A DNA stretch of 64,000 bases from Eopsaltria australis (Eukaryota; Chordata; Aves; Passeriformes; Petroicidae): positions 1,302,001 through 1,366,000 of the forward strand of contig JAVTVJ010000070.1 of NCBI GenBank assembly GCA_034509425.1. The letters are read 5' to 3'. The notes under the pieces are model-generated. The model was not told where the DNA came from, searched no databases, and worked only from the letters and a program-made list of their open reading frames with translations. Made by a program: the position numbers and the translations under genes. Every line of letters starts with the position of its first letter. Position 1 is the stretch's first letter. Positions 51,758-63,886 of this stretch are shown in pieces.

Positions 51758-52220
51758 TGTGCTGGTTTTGGCTTCATTTTTTTCTCAGTGGCTGGTATGG
51801 GGCTGGGTTTTGTATTTATGCTGAACACAGAGTTGATAATATAGAAATGGTTTTGGTTTTGCTGAGCAGGACTTACACAGAGTCGAGACTTTTTCTGCTT
51901 TTCATATTATCACACTGGAGAGGGAAGTTAGGGGCACATGGGAGGCTGGGAGCAGACACAGCCAGGACAGATTACTCCAACTCATTGAAGGAATATTCCA
52001 GACTGTATGACATCATGCTCAGTATATGAGGAAGCAGTGAATTAATTCCTTATTTTGCTTTGATTGTATGGGCAGCTCTTGCTTTCTCTATAAAACTGTC
52101 TTCATCTCAGCCCAAGTTTTCCAGCTTTTACCCATCTGGCTCTCCCCCTTATCCTACTGGTAGGGGAGTGAGTGAGTGGCTGTGTGAGACTTGGTTTCTG
52201 GCTGTGGTTAAATGGTGGCA
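51758..52220 (+). mobile_element. Solo LTR of a bird endogenous retrovirus (probably ERVL type)
   Basis: The element starts TGTGCTGGTTTTGGC and ends GGTTAAATGGTGGCA, so it has the retroviral TG...CA ends. It resembles a bird LTR that I know as dispersed and abundant. Recognisable blocks are GCTGGTATGGGGCTG, TGCTGAGCAGGACTTACACA, GACACAGCCAGGACAG, TGACATCATGCTCAGTATAT (corresponding to the TATA region), TTGCTTTGATTG, TCTATAAAACTGTCTTCATC and GGGGAGTGAGTGAGTGGCTG. The flanks gtatg (51753-51757 and 52221-52225) form a 5-bp target duplication, a size typical of ERVL-like elements. Compared with my memory of the family, roughly 120 bp just after the TATA region (about 52030) are missing. No internal viral sequence is attached, so it is a solo LTR left by recombination. 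The 51757-52029 open frame is not a gene. Confidence 0.88.
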
Positions 52221-52225
52221 GTATG
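52221..52225. repeat. Target-site duplication, right copy (gtatg)
   Basis: This matches the five bases that precede the LTR at 51753-51757 exactly. A five-base match alone could be chance, but its position exactly at both TG...CA borders supports it. Confidence 0.8.
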
Positions 52226-52968
52226 TATGAGAGCTTGGGACCTTGGGACGTTCTATGCTCTCCTGGAGCTTGGTTTTTCCATGGTGAGCATGAAACACCT
52301 CAACAGTTTTTGACTATTTTGTGCTTTGTAAGAAATGAACTTGTAGGTATGTGAAGGTATCATATCAAAAAGGAAGGTATTCCATTTATAGCCCTAATTT
52401 TTCTTAAGCCATGTTTCATGTACCTAGGTCCTTTTTTGTGGTTCAACAACTAGAATATTTATCTTCATAGTATACTGTATATAGAAAAAAATATTTCTTT
52501 GTTCTCTACATATGCGGTATCAATTTAAATACTTCTGTTTCATCAGGAAATTGAAGTACAGTCAAACATTGTCTCTATTTATAACAAAAAAAGGCGATTG
52601 GTCGTCTGAGGTCCAGATTCCAGGCTTCTCTTCCTTGTAACTTGTCCATCTTCTTGACTCCTCTTTGCCTACCTCAAAACAATATATCTGAAAAAGTAAG
52701 TGTTATTTTTTTTTTAAGTTAAAGAGAAGAAGTGGAGATCTGTTCTACAATGGGAATGGTGCAGGTTTAAAAATAGATTTAGGCAAAAAATAAAAAATAC
52801 AGTGTAGACACTCCAGGTGTTATGATAGGTAGGGGTAAATTATGTAGGAAGCACAAGACAACCACTACTTAGAGCTCTAGATTTGTTGTGCACTGCAGGG
52901 TTGATTCAGAAGAAATATCTTGCACTCTGGATTATTGAAGAGCAAGTATAACCTAATATGGGCTTGCT

Positions 52969-52992
52969 CTCCTCAACACCATTGTTGAGGAG
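52969..52992. other. Perfect 9-bp hairpin
   Basis: The arms ctcctcaac (52969-52977) and gttgaggag (52984-52992) surround the loop accatt. It is isolated, with no transcript or element evidence. Confidence 0.8.
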
Positions 52993-55900
52993 CTCACTGC
53001 CAAGGTGGGAGAGGTTCAGGGACAAATATTCTGTACTCATGTGGTGGGAGGCACACTTGACCCTGGTATTGCACGTGCACTTTAAGGACATGACCTGCCA
53101 TTGGTTTGAGGAGTGGAAATGTTCCAGTCAACTCTAGCAGTGCAAATTCAGGCTTTCAAGTCGAAAGGAAAGACTTTGCCAAAGTTTTATGCCTGAACTG
53201 AAACATTATTGGCTACCATGGTTTCATTGGTGTCCCTACAGTGAAGTGGAGTAGTGATTATGAAATTAGTGGTTTGCACCTCTGTAAATCCAAGGCAATC
53301 ATAATAAGTCAAAGAAAAAAGAAATAAAACTCCTACACAAGTAGTATCAGTAAAAAAAAAGAAATTCTTCTCTGTTTTTTTAATATCCAAAAAAATTCCA
53401 GTAATCCTTATGTTCTACATCATTTTGTGGGAATGGGGAATGTCAGGGGATATTGTAAAAATATTGTTTAGAATTTGAACTGATTTATGTTCTTGTTGTT
53501 TGAATCCCACCTGTGTACATTTTTTATTTTAGATTGCTTCTTATGTTATTTGATTCTCTTCTCAATAAGAAACAGGAGGAAAATGAAAAGCAACCTATTT
53601 TTTATAGTATCAGGGACTTAGCAGCCAGCTTTGGTACTTGGGAATGTGTGAGAGACTGGAATGTTAATGGTTAATAACTCAAACTCTTGACCATTTGCAG
53701 AAGCATCAGGGTGCACGCCCATCACCAGAGTATACAAGCTGGGTGTTGAACAAGACAAAGGAAAGGCTGATAACAGGCAAATCCTGCAAGGTGGGATAGT
53801 GAATTTTATTGTGCCAAAGTCCTTACACAAGTGGCTCAGCTCTGAAAACTGACCTCCAAGGAAGTATCAGGACATCCCATGTAGACCTGAAGATATTCTC
53901 CTTTCTGATGGGCCATAACTGACTCAACAATGCTGATGTAAGAGACAGCTGTAATGTCCTAGAAGGTGTAATAAAATATTAAAGACTCTTCACTTGGTGA
54001 GAAAAAAATTCAATTAGAAATTCTAGTGAAATCTTAGTCCTGTGTCACGTAGGTAACATGGGATTAAAAGGGGAGAGTGAGAAATTACACTAATGTACCA
54101 AATCTGATACTAATACTCTTGTTTTGGCATCTAGAACCTGGCCTAAATACAGACAATACTGCATTGCACTTTTTTCATACATCAAGATTATTGCCACATA
54201 CTAAAACCAAGTCCACTTCTAGCTTTACTTCTAGTCACATAGCATCACAGAAAGAATCATAGATGAGTCTCATATAGCTTTAGTCTTGTGAAAGCTACTG
54301 AGATCTGCTCTTAACAGCAGTGAAAGTGAAGAAAGTGAAGAAAGACTTGTTCCTCTCAGGGGTGATTCATCCCACCCCTCAGATTTTTATTTTAGATTAG
54401 GTGAACTCATCAGCAGTTACCAGTCTCTTTCATTTACTACTGACTTATCATTTACTGCCTTGGACTGGACACCTGACAAAACAGAGATAAAGTGAGACAA
54501 ATCACATTCAGTGCCTTTTGAGTGATACAGTTCCATATTCACTCTGAGCTTTAGCTTTTCTTCTGTATAGTCACATCTTTGTTGTGACCCATTGGGAAAT
54601 CAGGAATACAGCCTCAGAGCCTGCTTACAGTTTGTTTTATACATTTATTCCCATAAAGTCTAAAATAACAGAAATATATAATACAGATGGATTTTTTTTC
54701 ATTCTCCTACAAATTAAGGCAGCTTCAGATCCAGAAGTTACTCCAATTGTAGGAATCTTAAATAATAGGATTTAATTTCTTTATCTTGGTGCTACTCAAC
54801 ATTCCTGAAAGAGCAGTTGTGCCAGTGGGATTCACAAAGGTTTTACTACTGAAGTGAGATCTGACTTACCAGAAAGAAGCTTAATGTAGCCCACTGTTTT
54901 CAAAAATATCTGAAAATATGCCATAGTGTTGACTCTCAGAATGCAATAGTTGCAATGAAACACCTCAAATGCTGTTTTAGAAGCTGATTAAATTTAAAGG
55001 TGCATATAATTTCTTGCCACTTCAGAATTCATTGCTACAGTAAGGAAAATAGTAAGGATATATACCAACTCAACCATTGCAGTTAGGGCTAGAGTGGGGG
55101 CTGTGAGGTGATTATCCTTGCTCCTAGGCAGGATCACCTATTACAGTGTCTCTCTTGACATATGTTTATCAGGCCTTTCCTTTAAAAGTTCTGAAAATTC
55201 TGTAGGGTCTACAGATTTTCCACTTATTAACTATTTTTAAACCAGATGGTGGTATCTAATATTTAACCAAATCCCTGAAGTATTTCTTTGTTTTTTTCTT
55301 TGATAGTTGAAGCTAAGCAGAGAATCTAATCCCATTTTTGTTTCTGCAGTGAGAGGAGTGTGCGCATCTTCTTCTTTTTGTCCTCACACATCAGAATTTT
55401 AGTCAGCAACCAGAGTCACATTTCTGGAAGTAATACACCATGAGGATCAAAAGAGTTGGAGCCTACTCTGCAGGAAAAAAATATTATTAGATATGAATAT
55501 TTGTTCCACATAGAGAATTCCTAGTATTGTTATATGAGGTTATACTTTTTTGCAACACAAAGGAAGAATTATTAAGCCCAGGGCTGCTGTTTGCAAGAAA
55601 ATGTTGTAGTTAAAAAGACTGAGTTGGTTTCTGTTCTGTCATGAATGACTGGGAGATGCAGGCAATGGAACAAATGTTATACAGAACATTGTGGAAGGCT
55701 GAGACAGGAGCTGCGTGAAGGGAAAAGTTTTACTGGTGTAATATCAGGCTCTGCACTTCTCTTCCTGAGCTTAGATAGAAGAGACTCATCTCGTGGGATA
55801 GTAGTGATTATTCTTTTTCTTTGAGAAAGAAAGAATGGTTACATTATCTAATATTTGTTCCAATATAAAAGAAATTAAACATATGAAGAAGCCTTTGGAC

Positions 55901-56369
55901 ACATTAAAGACCAGAAAAGAACAAAAACACTTAATTTTGGTGAGGAGTTGGTTTTCTGTCTGGCACAATGATGAGATCTGGTGCCTTCTGCTTTCCTTTC
56001 CTGTGACCAGTTGAGAGCATAATAGAAATTATTTCCCACTGAAATTGAGTTAGGAATAGAATTCATTACATGTTTTGTGTAATCCCACATATTTCTAAGT
56101 TTTTAAATTAGGTGAGTTTAGCAGTGACTGTTTTGTTTTTGTCAATTTTCAGATTAATGCAAGTATTAACACAATAATATCCATTGGACTCCTGATAGTT
56201 AAAGCCAAGATGACTTTTTAGCTAAACTGTCACTATCATGGTATATAATTACAAATATATGTCATTATTATGTGTTATTGAGCTGTGTGACAAACCCCAC
56301 TCAAAAATGTTGTAAATGCTGGTTACTGATAACTACAATTAACAGAGGAACCAGACTAGAGGAGTTCAG

Positions 56370-56390
56370 GAGCACCCTCCCTGGGTGCTC
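56370..56390. other. Perfect 8-bp GC-rich hairpin
   Basis: The arms gagcaccc (56370-56377) and gggtgctc (56383-56390) surround the loop tccct. No longer stem or microRNA-like precursor is evident. Confidence 0.8.
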
Positions 56391-56756
56391 GTTTGGCATG
56401 AGCTGTGCTCTGACAGATTCACGAAGCAAATAATTCCCAGTCTTCACACACTTGATGAAGCTCATCTCCATAAATACTTTTGAGACCATATCTGGTGGGT
56501 GAGGTAATTACTTGCCTGTGAGGTGACAGCAGTTCAATCCCCAGGCAGAGCCAAACTTTCCAGCACATCACAGATGCAAGCCTCCATTAATAGCCAGTGT
56601 GTGACCATCAGTTTTCCAAAGAGCACTGGGGTCACACTGCACAGAGGTAAATTTTTTTTCCCAGAGGAACTAGTAGTCAAAATTTAGGATGATGTTAGTC
56701 CTTCAGTAGAGTATGGTACAGATATTTCAGTGTATTTGGGACCTTGCCAGAAAACA

Positions 56757-56946
56757 GGGAAGGAAGGAAGGAAGGAAGGAAGGAAGGAAGGAAGGAAGGA
56801 AGGAAGGAAGGAAGGAAGGAAGGAAGGAAGGAAGGAAGGAAGGAAGGAATGAAGGAAGGAAGGAAGGAAGGAAGGAAGGAAGGAAGGAAGGAAGGAAGGA
56901 AGGAAGGAAGGAAGGAAGGAAGGAAGGAAGGAAGGAAGGAAGGAAA
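56757..56946. repeat. Long GGAA tetranucleotide microsatellite, about 47 units
   Basis: GGAA repeats run for about 190 bp with a single visible interruption, a T for G at 56850. The plus strand is pure purine in both uninterrupted blocks. The repeated Glu-Gly-Arg-Lys frames that cross it are an artefact of the repeat and not proteins. In its base composition it is unlike anything else in the window. Confidence 0.98.
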
Positions 56947-59900
56947 TGCTAACTTTTTAGAGGGTCAGCAGATTCAGCTGCAGAGCTTGCAGATTTATGC
57001 TGGCTAGGCCAATTGATTTGATCAGGGATTGTTATCCATCAAAGCTATTACCAAAAAAAAAATTAAGCAAAAGCAGACAAACCTGTTTGTGGTTTGCAAG
57101 GGAAATGGATTGAATTCCCTGTTCTGAGAATTAACACTGAACATCCAAAGATAGCTCCTCAGAAATATTTGCAAAATTGAATGTTACTGTCCCAGAGAAG
57201 AACAGAAAATGCTTGAGAGTAGTAAAATCTAACTTTGTATCAGTGGCCTTATGATTTCTTGGTTTCCATTGCCTCCAAATAATCCAGAGCCTCATGTCCC
57301 TTTTGCCTTGACTTTGCTCTCATTTGCTTTCACCATCTTCCTGCTTCTCATTTTTTCCTGGGGTGAACAACTACTTGCAGGTCTGGTCTCTCCTCTCAGA
57401 GAGAGGGAGAGGGAAGGAGTGAAAGAAGGTCTTTCTCAGGAAGGAGAGATTCCACTAATATGGTTGCACTCATGTTTGTGTCCTTAATCTCTCACTATTA
57501 GGTGTGATTTTCCACTCAACAGTTTTTCTCTGGGCATTTTTTCCATAATTTTAATATTGGTTTCATAAAGCAGTGACTGGTTTAGATATTTTGGAAACCT
57601 TTCTATTAAACCAAAGTCTGTTTTCAAACTTTTACATTATTTAAGGTGGTTAATTTTAATATGCAAATCTTAATTTTAATGTACAAATGCACGCACATTT
57701 AATATGATCTAAGTTGTCCTAGCTAAACATCTCAGTGCTCCAAATTAAAAGATTTACAGCTTTTCCACTTTTTCATCTCCTGGAAAGCAACAGTGATGGG
57801 GTTTGTTTGAATCTTCGTCTCCTGAAGGTTTTCATGGCAGGAAAAATCTGATTTTAAAAATCAAATGCGATAATGATCGGCATAGATTCATCAATAAACT
57901 ACAGTGAAGTAATTTATTCAGATCTCTGCTTAATGTGAGCCTTCACAGTTGGCAAAATCAAATTTCAAGAGTCACATATAATAGTAAATTGACATAGCTT
58001 AATCAATGTTGATGGGAGAACAGTGACATAAACCATTACTAACATTGTTGTAGTTGTGTCTGTGGAAAGAAGAGACAGGGTAACATTGGAGACTGAAACC
58101 TCTTATAATTACAGACGGCATGGGAAAACATGGGACAGCATGCTTAATCTACCAAACTTTTTTTGAAACAGATTTTAAAGAGTTACACTCTATTCCAGCT
58201 TGAGTTATTATACTCCATATAAAAGGCCACAGGTTAAAATATAAGGGCCTATTTCAACTTTAAATTCCATGAATTTACAAATGTATGCTGAGAGAGTGTG
58301 CTTGGGTCTGTACAAGTGCACATCCGTAAGAGTCCAGGGCCTGGCTGCATCCACACACACACAGACATTTCTTTTCATCAGTCTCTGTGTGCTTTTCTTG
58401 CAATGACTGTGAAAGTGCTGATATCTAGCTAGGGTGTTGCTCCACTAAATGTATATCTTTCAAGTGATACCTGTTTGAGCTGTTAACAGGTAAGAAGTCA
58501 GACACAGTGTGAAAAGTATTCATTGCTAACATCTCAGAAGATAGCACCTCTGTTGTGTACTTCTGGATTTAATTATTATTTGCTATTTTTAAAAAAAAAT
58601 TAAAGTGTGTGAAGTTTTTGAAAAAAGGTCTTCCTTTCATCTTATTAAAAGTATCAAACAATTAATTTTGAATAATTTTCTTTCACTTAGAAGTTTTGTT
58701 TAAGAAATTTATGTAACCAAAATAAAAGAAGGGTCTGATCTAAACATGGAAAGCAGAATTTTCTCATACTGATAGTTCCATTACAAGCCTAAAGTCTTCA
58801 GCTCCATCCTACAACTGAGCTCTTTGCATCTTAGCTGATGATACTATTTATACAGCATATCAGTATTAGAGAAAAAGTGTTAGAGAATGATTTTAACACT
58901 GTAAAATTTGCATTTATCTAAATAAAAACAGAGAATTATATATTTTTGGAAGAAAAAGAATGACAATGATTGCAACTCATAAAAGACTCCTTCATAGCAG
59001 AGGTCTCAATATGAAGGGTGATAGCTGTCAAATGGGATCATACCCAAACTTGTTAACTGCTCTATTTCTGCAATTTTTTGGGGGAATTTGTCAACTAAAT
59101 TGCAGAAATCCTTTTCACTGTTGCTGCCAATCACTCCTGTCTATGACACAGCTGCCCACAAAGAGATAAATCTGTAAAACAGCCCCATGAATATGTGAAT
59201 TGGTCTCCCATACCTAGATTAAATTTAAAGTATTCTTGCCCTTGATTACATTTACTTATCATTTTCACTGATTGTAATCCACTGAAACTGTAGGATGTCA
59301 ACAACATTGCTATCAGCTGAAAATGCTAAACTATTTTTTCCTTAAATCATTAACTTTTGGGCAAATTACAGGCATGCTGCTGGCTTTATTTTCTGGAAGC
59401 TGAAGCACCCAGATGTTTCATTTTCATGACATTTAGCATTTAATAATCTCACTGTTACTGGTACTAATTTTCTAAATGCCTTTTCTCCTTTTGTTTGGAA
59501 AATAAATAGATGATGAAATGCTTTGGTACTTCAATTTTCGCTTCTAGTCTTTGGGGAAGATTCCAAAATAATTAGCTAAATGATCAATCAGTTAAAAAAA
59601 ATGAATTTGGGATTGGATCCAAATGTCCCTATAATCTATAGGATTCTATTAACTTCTGTTACATCTGCCCAGAGATGATAAATCAGTTGACAAGGCATTA
59701 ATGGGAAAAAATACCCTTGACAATAAACTAAAAAGGAGGATGATTTGTATGATTTAAACAGTACAGATCTTAAAATCTTAGAAAAAGGGGTATTCTAGTT
59801 AGTTTTTATCTTCTACTTTTTTTCCCCACATTTTTTGTGACTTTAAAAGAACTCTTAATGTTATTTGACTCACCACTCCAGCTCCTTGTTCTAGTTTACT

Positions 59901-60867
59901 AATTTGGTCTATCAGAGAACATGTCATTCCTGTTGAAATGTAGGTATGCTAGTGTACCTGTGTAGTCACTTATATGTGTAAGACAGCAGAACACTGTATT
60001 GACTTTCAGACTCAGAAAAAGCCACCAAGCAGCAGTGATTTATTCAGATTTTCTCAAGGCAGACTTATACACACTCACATCAAAGCAAAGGAGACTTAGC
60101 TCTTTTGGGAAAGGCTGGCTGTATGACTTTGGCAGAAAGATGCAGTATTTAAAGAAGCAGATGGAAGGTTCTCATCAAAGTTGTCTTCATGTTGCCTTCT
60201 CTTCACTGAAATGCTACTTCTAAGCCCTAATTTAACAGTTTGGTACTCAAGACTTCTCCTTTGCATTGTTTCTTTTCTGAAGGAAAAGAAACCCCACAGG
60301 TGATGGGTTGCACAATAAATGTGCATTTATGTCTTTGTCATTCAGCCAGAAATATGCCTGGAGTATTAACGTTAGCAACTTTATTTTCCCATTTCTTTGA
60401 CAGATTCAAAACCAAGACCTCCATTTTGTAATACCCATCTTTAGAATAAAGAAAGCAGATGAATTAAATATTTCTGTTACTCTTTACCACAATTAAAACT
60501 TTTCAGGTTGGTGATTGAGTTTCAGAAAAGTTTGTTTTTCTTCTAGCTGGGGCTAACATGGGATTCATGGGAGAAAAAGTGAATTTCTGAGCAAAATTTA
60601 GCACAAAAAATGAGAAAACTTTAGAATTATGAAAGCAAATGGCACACTTAACAGGAAGAAATTCTTATTACCTCTGCTACTACCCAAATTCAGCAGTTTG
60701 CTGTTTCAGCTGTAGCTAATACAATTTTATTGATGACTGAGACAAACCCCCAAAGGCTCAAGACATGGGCATGCTTATTATCATTAGGTAGTCAGAGAGA
60801 CAATTAATAGAACATTTCAGGTAAGATCAAATCTGGGAAGAAGTCTGCCTGTGGACAGAGTATCCTT
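56947..60867. other. No gene seen; AT-rich unique sequence
   Basis: No repeat family recognised. A short GA-rich tract lies at 57399-57420 and a short CA run near 58353-58364. An inverted repeat at 59064-59109 is listed separately. Confidence 0.55.
59064..59109. other. Perfect 13-bp inverted repeat with 20-nt spacer
   Basis: The arms atttctgcaattt (59064-59076) and aaattgcagaaat (59097-59109) are perfect reverse complements. No transposon-like sequence lies between or beside them. Confidence 0.85.
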
Positions 60868-62460
60868 TAGAATCATAGAGTAATAGAATGATTAGGGTTG
60901 GAAGGGACCTTCAAGATAATCTAGTTCCAACCCTCCTGCTGTGGGCAGGGACACCTTCCACTACAGCAGGTATCTCAAAGCTCTATCCAACCTGGCCTTG
61001 AACACCTCCAGGGATGGAGAGTCCACAACCTCTCTGGGCAACCTGTTCCAGAGCCTCACCACCCTCACAGTAAAAACCTTCTCTCTAATATCTAAACTAA
61101 ACCCAACCTCCTTCAGCTTAAAGCCATTCCCTCTTGTCCTGTCACTACATGCTGTTGTGAAAAATCCCTCCTTAGCTCTCTTGCAGGCCCCCTCTAGGTA
61201 CTGGAAGACTGTTATTAAGTATCCCCGAAGCCTTCTCTTCTCCAGGCTGAACTGCCCCACCTCCCTCAACCTATCTTCATAGGAGATGTACCCCAGCCCT
61301 GGGGTCAACTTAATGACTCCTGTCTGGACTTGCTCCAACATGTCAATGTCTTTCTTGTGCTGCGGTTCCCAGTCCTGAACGCAGTACTCCATGTGAGGTC
61401 TCACCAGAGCAGAGTAGAGGGAGAGAATCACCTCCCTCGAAGTGCTGGTCACGCTGCTTTTGATGCAGCCCAGGATACAGATGGCTTTCTTTGCTGCTAG
61501 CACGCACTGCTGAGTCATGTCAAGCTTTTCATCTACCAGCAACCCCAAGTCCTTCTCCCCAGGGCTAATCTCTTTCCATTCTCTGCCCAGCCTGAGCTTG
61601 TTCTTGGGACTGCCCCAAACCAGGTGCAGGACCTCGCACTTAGCATTGTTGAATTTCATGAGGATGACCTGGGCCCACCTCTCAAGCCTGACAAGGTCCC
61701 TCTGGGTGTTATTCCTTCCCTCCATTATGTTGACCGCATCACATACCTGGGTGTCATCAGTGAACTCACTGAGGGTGCACTGAAACCCACTGTCCATGTC
61801 CCCAACAAAGATGTTAAAAAGCACCAGTCCCAATACCGACCCCTGGGTAACACCACTTGGCACTGCTTTCCATTTGGATATTGCACCACTGACTTCAACA
61901 CTTTGAGCATGATCATCCAACCAGTTCTTTATCCATCCAGTGGCCCATTCATCAGATCCACGTCTCTCCATTTTAGAGACATAGATGTCATGTGGGACAG
62001 TGCCTTTGTACAAGTCCAGGGAGATGATGCCTGTTGTCCTTCCCTCCTCCACTACTGCTGTAACACTATGGTGGACAGCCAAGAAATTTGTCAGGCATGA
62101 TTTGACTTTGGTGATGCCATGTTGGCTGTTACCAATCACCTCATTATTTTCCATCTGCCTCAGCATAGTTTCCAAGAGGAGCTGCTGCATGATCTTGCCA
62201 GACACTGAGGTGAGACTGACTGACCTGTCATTCCCTGGTTCTTCCTTATCTCCCTTTTTAAAAATGGGTATTATGCTTCCCCTTTTCCAGTCAGGGGGAA
62301 CTCCACCAGATTGCCATGACTCCTCAAATATGTTGGATAGTGGCATAGCCACTTCCTCGGCCAGTTCTTTCAGGACCAATGGTTGTATCTTGCCAGATCC
62401 CATGGACTTGTGCACCTTCAGGTTCCTTAAACGGTTTTGAGCTCCGTCTTTTCCTGCAGT
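60868..62460 (-). mobile_element. CR1 LINE, 5'-truncated, about 1.6 kb
   Basis: In sense (minus) orientation this copy runs from within the reverse transcriptase N-terminal region of ORF2 to the 3' terminus. On the plus strand its 3' end appears first: AGAATCATAGAGTAATAGAA (complement of the CR1 terminal ATTCTATGA-like repeats), GGGTTGGAAGGGACCTTCAA, then CTGCTGTGGGCAGGGACACC. It has no poly(A) tail, as usual for CR1. The 5' border is approximate, where homology fades near the LRNLKVHKSMG block. It faces the copy at 48.9 kb in the opposite orientation, about 11 kb away. Confidence 0.95.
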
Positions 62461-62508
62461 GGGTGGAGAAGAAAAATGGGACGACTTAGGTTTCTTAACA
62501 CAGAACAA
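60961..62508 (-). pseudogene. CR1 ORF2 reverse transcriptase fragment, 515 open codons
   Basis: A single open frame covers most of the reverse transcriptase and the C-terminal part of CR1 ORF2. Homology begins around residue 25 (LRNLKVHKSMG); the upstream methionine lies in or near flanking sequence and is not a native start. The block VPPDWKRGSIIPIFKKG (70-86) is family-typical. Motif A reads SLDLYKGTVPHD (163-174): the first Asp (165) is present but two codons and the usual AFD are lost. Motif B is GVTQGSVLG (219-227), with Thr replacing the usual Pro. Motif C is FTDD (249-252), keeping both aspartates. The C-terminal blocks [10 protein letters not shown] and VVDSPSLEVFKARLD are well kept, and the frame ends at the expected place. 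There is no endonuclease domain. Loss in motif A and truncation make activity very unlikely. Open frames on the plus strand across it are shadows. Confidence 0.9.
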
Positions 62509-63886
62509 GAATCAAGCCAAAGGGAATACAGGGGTTACTATTTGAGCAAGGACATACTTTTCTCTTTGAGAATAAGCAACTCATCAAAAGTAAAAGTCTC
62601 AAAGTTGTAAACAAATTTTGAGTATTGGTAAAAGAGCTATATAATAAAAGTGGCATCTGGAAAGTGCAGTTTTTACAATACTTTTCTCAAAGGAAACTTT
62701 ACTGAATGAATTGTTAGGCTTTTGGACCAGGCAAATAAAATGTATTCTAAAAATTTTACTTTTTTCTGTCATAATAAAAGACAAAATTGACAATTGAAGA
62801 CAACTTTTCTTCAGTATGAGAAGTATTTACAACATTAACTAACCCAATCCTTGAGATGTGAGGACTTCAGAACAAACGGTTGTGTGGAATATGTATCACA
62901 AGCAATGTACATACACAAAAATCCATAAACCAAGAGGAAACCCAAAAATTGTCATATTATTTCATTGTTTAATCAAATGGCTAAGAATTCAGCATTAGGA
63001 GGTATACTCTGTTTTGTCCACAGATAAATAATATGGTTCCTTAAGATTTGTCCAACTGGGAATTTCTGGAGCACTTCACTCAGGGTAATGGATGGTATGC
63101 AAGCTAGGGATCTAGTGACCTTTTCAGGTGTATAAATAACACATGCTTCATATTTTCAATTCCCTTTGTATTTCTTGCTTCTGGAGAACTAAAAGGTGGC
63201 AGAAATATCACCTCCTTTAAGATGAATCTTTAGCAAATTTTTCTTTTATGTATGATTCCTGCCTAGGAACCCTCATAAGGCATTTTGTAATTCCTTTTAT
63301 TTTGTCAATTACCAGCTCCCAACTTAACTTTTATCACTACTACTCGTGTGATACTTTTTATACTTTTCTTGACTTCCAAAATCTTCAATCCTTGGAAAGA
63401 AGTGCTGCCAGTGGTACGTAACTGAGGGCAGGCAGATGCTGACTGTCTTAAGTTCAAAGCAGCTTAAATGACCAGTGTTCTCCCTAAGGGGGTAAGTCTC
63501 TCTTACTATACTGAGTGGTAGAAGAAAAGTTTTAAGATAGGAAAGGGAAAAGTGTTTCAGCTGCTCACCTGAGTGCCAGTGTTCTAGCAGATAAAGACAT
63601 CTCTCTAAAACTGTGCTTACTGCACCTCTATTATATTGTCTTAGAGTTTTTATCAGAGAGAATTTGGCATCTAAACAAGACTACACTAAGTAGTAAATGG
63701 CTGTGTATAAAAAAAAATCTAGCTGTGTAGTTCTAGAGTGGGATAAATTGGTGGGATAAATCTTTGTGGCAATGTACAATTTACATATGTTCTGTCAGGG
63801 GGTCTAAGTGGTGACCCCAAGTGTGGGACAAATAGCATTTAGTTGATTTTTAGTAGGACATGTATAGGATCTGTGTAACAATCAGC
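62461..63886. other. No gene seen; AT-rich unique sequence
   Basis: No feature recognised apart from a short imperfect tandem repeat (gtgggataaat at 63738-63748 and again at 63751-63761). Confidence 0.55.

Larger units (their letters stand above)
52226..56756. other. No gene seen; two short hairpins, some unassigned moderate-GC sequence
   Basis: I recognise no repeat family or coding region. Positions 52870-53110 and 53610-53830 are less AT-rich than their surroundings and could be decayed repeats. Two short perfect hairpins are listed separately. A B-box-like agttcaatccc at 56531-56541 lacks the rest of a tRNA. Confidence 0.5.

Noticed and set aside
51757..52029. 90-codon frame starting at the LTR border
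   Set aside because: It lies inside the solo LTR and has no viral or host protein likeness.
56531..56541. B-box-like agttcaatccc as part of a tRNA gene
   Set aside because: No A-box at the right distance, no cloverleaf stems and no T-run terminator follow it.
56713..57007. Reading frames encoding long Glu-Gly-Arg-Lys repeats
   Set aside because: They are translations of the GGAA microsatellite in two frames and not proteins.
61517..62440. Plus-strand frames of 88, 158 and 151 codons across the second CR1
   Set aside because: They are antisense shadows of the minus-strand CR1 frame, with no likeness to any protein.
63797..63830. tggtgacccc near the right-hand LTR as a retroviral primer-binding site
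   Set aside because: It lies outside and before the LTR start, not directly after an LTR end, and matches no tRNA 3' end well enough to claim.
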